Origin: Mactromeris polynyma
Taxonomy: Eukaryota; Mollusca; Bivalvia; Venerida; Mactridae
Length of the DNA stretch: 64,000 bases
Direction of reading: 5' to 3'
Assembly: GCA_032209605.1 (NCBI GenBank)
Contig: JASFXZ010000053.1
Location: 124,001 to 188,000, forward strand
Shown here one piece after another: positions 58,720 through 64,000 of this stretch. The first letter of the stretch is position 1, and each line of letters opens with the position of its first letter. A model generated the notes under the pieces. The model ran no database searches and had not been told where the DNA came from. It was given only the letters and a program-made list of their open reading frames with translations. The translations under genes were made by a program, and so were the position numbers.

Positions 58720-59016
58720 TCGGACCGCCCAGACGTTTGTTTTTAACAAAGATGTTATATATTTATAACCAGACTTTGAGGCGAAACCGTTGGAACGTAA
58801 ATATTATGTCTCTAAACTCGTATATGGATAATTAAAATATATGTACAGAATAATATCATCCCATTCGTAAATGATTTAAATACTGGAAATAACCAAAAAA
58901 ACATGAAAGACAATGTTGATTTTGCGAAATAAGACTTATCCATATTTTCGATTTAATCATAACATTTAAAACGTACGCGTTTGTATTTTTAACACTCACT
59001 AACGCTCCCCTGCTTA

Positions 59017-59909
59017 AACCCATGTCACACTAGGGCCGCGTTCCCACGGCGCCCAAGAAAAATCCAGAACGCCGATCTGCGCGCAGTGGAATCGCAAGCA
59101 TCGCCGCGGCAACGCAGTGGCATCGCCAGTGAACGCGGTGGGATCGCATAGAACGCCGAGCGACGGCGCGCACTTTGAGCATGCCCAAAACAAACGCCTT
59201 CGCTCGGCGTTGTGATAAGAGCGCAGTGGGATCGCCGTGAGGTCGCCGTAGCAGCGCAGTTAGGTCTCCTACAACGCCACATGATCGCCGCGGGCGCGCA
59301 CAGAGGTCGCAGTGCGAACGCAATGGTTATCGGTGGCGCTTGCACGGCGATCGTACAGCGTTCTCTGAGATGACACTGCGTCTCTACCGCGCTTATACGG
59401 AGCGTCTACGGCGCTTACAAGGAGTTTTATTTTTCTTACTGCGCTCTTACAACGATTGTACGGAGCCGACACGGCGATCATTGCGCTCCCAATGCGCTTC
59501 TACCGCGTCAATCGGCGTTTGCATGACAATCAACCAACCCAACAAAATAGAATGGAGAACTGATTGAGATATCGTTTTTATAGGTAGTGCAAAACAACAC
59601 GCCGTCAGCGCAGTGTGAGCGCCGTGAAAGCGCAGTGCACATGCAGTGCGCGCGCCGTGACAACTCGATGCACGCAGTGGAAGCGCCGTGAGAGCGCCAT
59701 AAGAGCGCAGACAATCGCCATCTAGAACTCCGTAGGAACGCGGTAGAACGCCATGTAGCTCCGTAGAAACGCCAAGGTCGCCGTGAGAACGCCGTGACAT
59801 CGCCATCTTCAAGAAAAATAACATTTTTTCCTGCGATCTCACGGCGCTCTGGGAAATTTAACAACGCCGTGCAATCGCAGGGGCAACGCGGCTAGGTGTG
59901 ACAGGGGTT
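59017..59909. mobile_element. 893-bp Harbinger-type MITE
   Basis: Termini AACCCATGTCACACTAGGGC and (reverse complement of right end) AACCCCTGTCACACCTAGCC are inverted repeats flanked by TTA on both sides (59014-59016, 59910-59912), the PIF/Harbinger target duplication. The interior is GC-rich and made of short words such as CGCAGTG, ATCGCCGTGA and ACGCCGTG. No transposase. Confidence 0.7.
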
Positions 59910-60119
59910 TTAGTAAACATACTGGTACATTATTTTGACATACTTCTTTACTGAACATTAACCCATCGCTTATAGTGCTGTTAGACTGACCGCGAACATG
60001 TACATGAACTTTCAGGACCGATCCATGTCAATTAAGGTAAGGAAATGCTTTCGTGCGTAAAACTGTAACTGCTGTTTGGTTTACTTTTGTATCAAACACA
60101 ACCGCGGCGTTTTCTCTGT

Positions 60120-60640
60120 CAAGCTAAAGCCTAAGTCCCACCATCACGAATGTGTGTGGCGAATGGGTACGAATGAAGAAATCGTCGACAATCCTCATAC
60201 TTCTTACAGGGTTCTTTTTGGTGTCCTGGTAATTCGGGGCAGTTCTCCTCTATTCGCGGGAGGGCCACGACAATTTTGTGGTCATGTCATGATATAAGTG
60301 TGTTCGTACTGCATTCTTACTGTGTTCGTTCTGCTTCGTACTGGTACGTACTGGCAGTCTTCCCCTATCGTAGCGATTCGTGATGGTGGCTGTCATTCAT
60401 TTTCTCACGCTCCAAGCAGAACCACGAACCGCAATGCACCCAGTACGAACCTGTATTCGTATCAGTTTTGAGTCGCAATCGCGACGCAATCGTGGTTGTT
60501 CGCGGTGGTTCGTGGACATTCCTATGGCATTCTTAATGTGATCGTAGTGAGTTCGTGTGGGTTCGTACTGATTCTTCTTAATTCTTGTTGGAAGCGTACC
60601 ACGTTCTTACTGCTGTGGGCGTCACTCAGCGTGAGATTGA
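60120..60640. mobile_element. Relict of a related word-rich element
   Basis: Dense TTCGTACTG, GTTCGTGG and GATCGTAG words like those of the neighbouring Harbinger elements. Short inverted pieces (AAGTCCCACCATCACGAATG near 60131 and TTCGTGATGGTGG near 60379) hint at decayed termini. Confidence 0.35.
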
Positions 60641-60651
60641 TACCCTAGTCA

Positions 60652-62667
60652 TGCTGGGTTTACACTAGGCCACGATGTCTACGATCTCCACGATTTGAGA
60701 GAATCGTGATGAGCGTGGGGGCTCGTTGGGTCGAATCGTAGTGATCGTGAGGGAACGTGGTGGAATCGTAATGATCGTGAGGATCGTGACAGAATTTTTG
60801 ACTGTCAAAAATCTTGCCACGATTATGCCGATTTGACGACGAATCTTGAGAGAGCGTGATAGAACGTGGGAATCGTAGTAGAGCGTAAAAGACCTTAACA
60901 GACCTTAACCGACCGTAACAGAACTTGATGCGCCATCGTAGGGGATCTTGATGCACTTGGAAACACGATTCCTCCAAGGTTCAGTACGATGCCACCACGT
61001 CTCTATCACGCTCTATCACTCTCTACTACGATTTGTCAAGATACATTGAATAGCAAAAGTAATAACATGACGCTGTGACACGTTCTGCTACGAACATCCC
61101 GATAGGCATACACGCTCTGGCACGCTCTGATAAGTTCCCGCGCGGTTCCCACGATGTTTATCCACGCTCTGCAAGCTTCATTACGTTTGCCACTTTTAAC
61201 AAGAAAACACCTATAATTTTTGGAAACGTATATAATTTGTGTTAGATTTAAAATATGCCAGTCAAAAGAGGAAGGAAGGCCACTGTCAATAGAGGCCAGG
61301 ATGCTCCACCTCTTCCATCATGGCTTTCCTTGCATATCGTTTCATCAGGTACGGTCTCAGTCCAAATGCATCATCACCAATAATAAAATAAGGCATGTTT
61401 ATATCTGGGTCACAATTGGTCAAAGGACATGGTGGTGGAATCCCAATGGTACCCTCCTCTAGGCATTCAAACAGCTCTGTGTCCTTGAATATATGTGCAT
61501 CCGACATATGATCCATGCCACCAAATTCAATCCAGATGAATTTGTATTCAGCATCCATCAATGCCAGGAGTGGGATAAAAAAAAATCCCTTGTAGTTATG
61601 GTACAAGCTGCCTGAGTTTGCTGGTTTCTGGATAGCTACATGCTTTCCATCCAGAGCCCATATTGCATGTGGCACATGCCATTGCTTCTCGAATTGGTCT
61701 GCTATGGCTTTCCATTCTTCAGAGGTGATAGGAGACAACTTCATCTTTATATGCTTCGACAATGGCCCTACAAACTTCTGGAACAATATGGCATAAGGAC
61801 AAGCGACTACATCTGAAGGCATAGGATAGTGAAGGGTATTTATCACCAGTGGCCAGATGTCTGAGGACGAGGGCCAGCCGCAATCCAGGTGAAAGGGGTT
61901 CTCGAAATCTGGTACTTTGCTTCTCTATAGCTGGTGTTATTCTTTCCAGGATCTCATCAAACAGATCTGGAGGCATCCTTAAATAGTTGACGTAGGAGCT
62001 AACATCCTCACACCTGAGTTCTGTGTTGAGGAGTTGTGAATGGTGTCCCAACTGGTGCCTTCTGTCTACACTCATCCATGGTTTTACCCAACAGGTCCTC
62101 GGTTTTCTTCTCCTCTTTCCTCTCTGTTCTATCCTGCCCTGTTCTGTGTCTTGATGCTGTGTCTTTTTCTTTCGACCAACTATATATGCATAAATGAGAA
62201 ATACCAATTCACCGTCGTGGATCTCGTGGATTCATGGTTTGCCTTTGGTATTATCTTTGGAGAGAATGAGAGGGGGTAAATTACCCCTACCTCCTTTTTA
62301 TACCCAATCGTGCTGCAAGCGTTGAGATTTTGCTCAAATCGAGGCCATAAATCGCAGGAGATCTTAATAGAACTGCATGATCTTGAGAGATCTTAACATA
62401 ACGTAACAGAACGTGACAGAACGTGATAGCATATCGTGACGATCGTAACAGAACTTAAGAGAACGTAATGAAAATCGTGGCAGATCTTGACCAGAGTCGT
62501 GTTGGCTTCGTAACAAAACGTAACAGATCGTAACAAAACGTACTTAGAGCGCAGGAAAGCGTAACAAAACGCAGAAACAGAAAAACTGAAACAATAAATC
62601 GTCGAGCTCCACGATTGTTTTGCATCGTGGACATCGTGGACATCGTGGTCTAAGTGTAAACGTAGCA
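60652..62667 (-). mobile_element. 2,016-bp PIF/Harbinger element
   Basis: Inverted termini TGCTGGGTTTACACTAGGCC and TGCTACGTTTACACTTAGAC, flanked by TCA on both sides (60649-60651, 62668-62670). Both subterminal regions are packed with words such as GATCGTGA and CGTAACAGA. The transposase remnant is in the middle on the minus strand. Confidence 0.7.
61286..62207 (-). pseudogene. Harbinger (HARBI1-like) DDE transposase, frameshifted
   Basis: The N-terminal part ([20 protein letters not shown], then [20 protein letters not shown]) and the catalytic part ([52 protein letters not shown]) lie in different frames, with the shift near 61735. The frame stops soon after [11 protein letters not shown], so the C-terminal region that normally carries the last acidic catalytic residue is missing. 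It cannot be active as it stands. Confidence 0.8.
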
Positions 62668-64000
62668 TCAGTATTTTTTAAAACAACGTCGTTACAATCT
62701 AAGCAAATTATAAATGCTGCTTTATGTTTATAAAAATGGTTGACTTTTCAAAGCCTTACTTGAACATTTTACGAATGTTTTATGTCACTTTCCGGAAGCA
62801 ATGATACGCGGGAATAAGTACACCACTTCCGGACAAGTACGGCATTTAGTAAAGATATTTATTAACAAATAATTAACTGTGGTAAGAAAAGTCCTGTTTT
62901 ATTATACGCGTTGAAATTAGCTTCATGGCCAGTTCGAGTGCTAGATCATCGAAGTTTCCTATAGATACATGCTTTCGGGCAATAATACTACACTTAGTTC
63001 CAACATTCAATAAAAGCGACGTATATTCTCTGATTACTAATGTACTCCTTTTCTCGAATGATTGGAGAAACCCGGTAGCGGTACAGGGCAAAATCTGATT
63101 ACTACGAGAAATGTCAATGATCGGAATCTTTTACGGGCTTCTTCTCTACTTTGATATGTATCAACGGGTTTTCTCAAAAGACGCCATTATTTGTTTTCAA
63201 AACATTTACAGTAAATGCCGTAAATACCGCACTTTTCCGTGCGGGCACGGTGATGTAGTACGACAAAACACGGAATATTGAGCGCCAACGTTGCCAGCTC
63301 CACAGCCAGTAGAATAACGATGATATATTCACAGGTCTGATTGAGATCATCGTTATGTTACTATACTCTGACCTCCAGTTTTAACTCATTGATTTCAATA
63401 ATGTATTTAATATCATGGTTTTATGTATAATCAAATAAACTTTAAATGCACTACATGTATATTGATTTATTTGCATGTTTTCGCTTATGGTACAGTCACA
63501 CACACGGATATGTCCGTGCGCGGATGGGATTGGTCCGTGGGTGGGGACGGATAAGTACGGAAAGGTACGTCAAATGAAATACTAGTGCCATACACTGCCA
63601 CTGTGGTTTAGCTAACGATTGTTATACAGGATTCAAACCACCACAAAATCCTTTAACAACGTACAGTTGTGGTTGTGCCCTGTTAATAAATAAGGACATT
63701 CTTTAATTTCTCGGTTGTTTTACTAGCGATTATTCTACAAGATTCAAACCACAACATTATACATTAACAACACACATTTGTGGTTTTTCCTGATAATAAA
63801 TAAGGGCATTCTATAATTTTTGAGAATATTGTTTTAAGTTAAAGCAGTTATGTTATCAATTTAATATAAAACTAAAAACCTAACATCGAGGCGTCATACG
63901 TTTAATTACGGTAATTTAACAGAACAAGTAGACTGACATATGAACGTTTAATTAAAGATGTATCTCATGTATCTGGCTCATCTGAACATAAAATGTTATA
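62668..64000. other. Intergenic DNA
   Basis: No gene was seen. GTACAGTCACACACACGGAT near 63490 with GTCCGTG words resembles another Harbinger-type terminus. Confidence 0.35.
63597..63830. repeat. Tandem duplication of about 111 bp
   Basis: Two diverged copies, each with GATTCAAACCAC, TTGTGGTT and AATAAATAAGG, spaced 111 bases apart. Confidence 0.6.

Larger units (their letters stand above)
58215..58760 (-). repeat. 2A-module copy B
   Basis: Colinear with copy A from the intronic flank through the exon and CRE pair to about 58750, without the SINE. The upstream side has TTATAAATATATAAC on the minus strand. Confidence 0.75.

Noticed and set aside
59025..59864. Several 100-codon frames rich in Arg and Ala in the GC-rich block
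   Set aside because: They come from repeated CG-containing words of the Harbinger MITE and occur on both strands in several frames.

Overview
The window looks like a metazoan nuclear genome, most probably a marine bivalve mollusc. Support: AT-rich DNA, small exons in long introns with GT-AG sites, pogo-like MITEs, tRNA-derived SINEs with a shared central domain, and CR1, Ty3/Gypsy and PIF/Harbinger remnants. The species cannot be named. There is no bacterial-style operon, CRISPR array or intact RNA gene.

Region 1 (about 3.4-48.5 kb, minus strand) is one giant gene made almost entirely of repeated exons. I read 56 intact internal or terminal exons plus one likely upstream exon. Every internal exon starts with one base and ends with two bases of split codons (phase 2 on both sides) and is a multiple of 3 long, so exons can be duplicated, lost or skipped without a frame change. 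In transcription order (high to low coordinates): a possible entry exon (48.35-48.48 kb); three families of small acidic Ser/Asp-rich cassettes (SDWDED family, DDF family, E family); a three-copy 4,328-bp tandem array (28.06-41.04 kb); older diverged cassette sets (17.9-28 kb); four alternating pairs of a Ser/Pro-rich L exon and an acidic F exon (6.5-17.7 kb), the F exons carrying a KKxVTFA motif; and a basic C-terminal part (3.4-6.4 kb) ending in a stop codon that overlaps AATAAA. The exons visible here sum to about 4,600 residues, predicted largely disordered. I do not recognise the protein. The repeated short motifs suggest a multivalent scaffold, which is inference.

Region 2 (about 50.8-58.8 kb) is a nest of transposable elements. 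A plus-strand degenerate Ty3/Gypsy 3' half (pol end with PHD finger, polypurine tract, 3' LTR start) is split by a minus-strand, 5'-truncated CR1-like retrotransposon (SGNH hydrolase, CCHC knuckle, APE endonuclease, reverse transcriptase). On either side lies a direct copy of a module with a TATA-like box, two tandem CRE palindromes and a 72-codon exon ending in a 2A-like GIEPNPGP and a GTAAGT donor.

Region 3 (59.0-62.7 kb) holds PIF/Harbinger material: an 893-bp MITE with TTA duplications, a relict, and a 2,016-bp element with a frameshifted, C-terminally truncated DDE transposase. The remaining stretches are intron or intergenic DNA with SINEs, a 42-bp minisatellite and other repeats.
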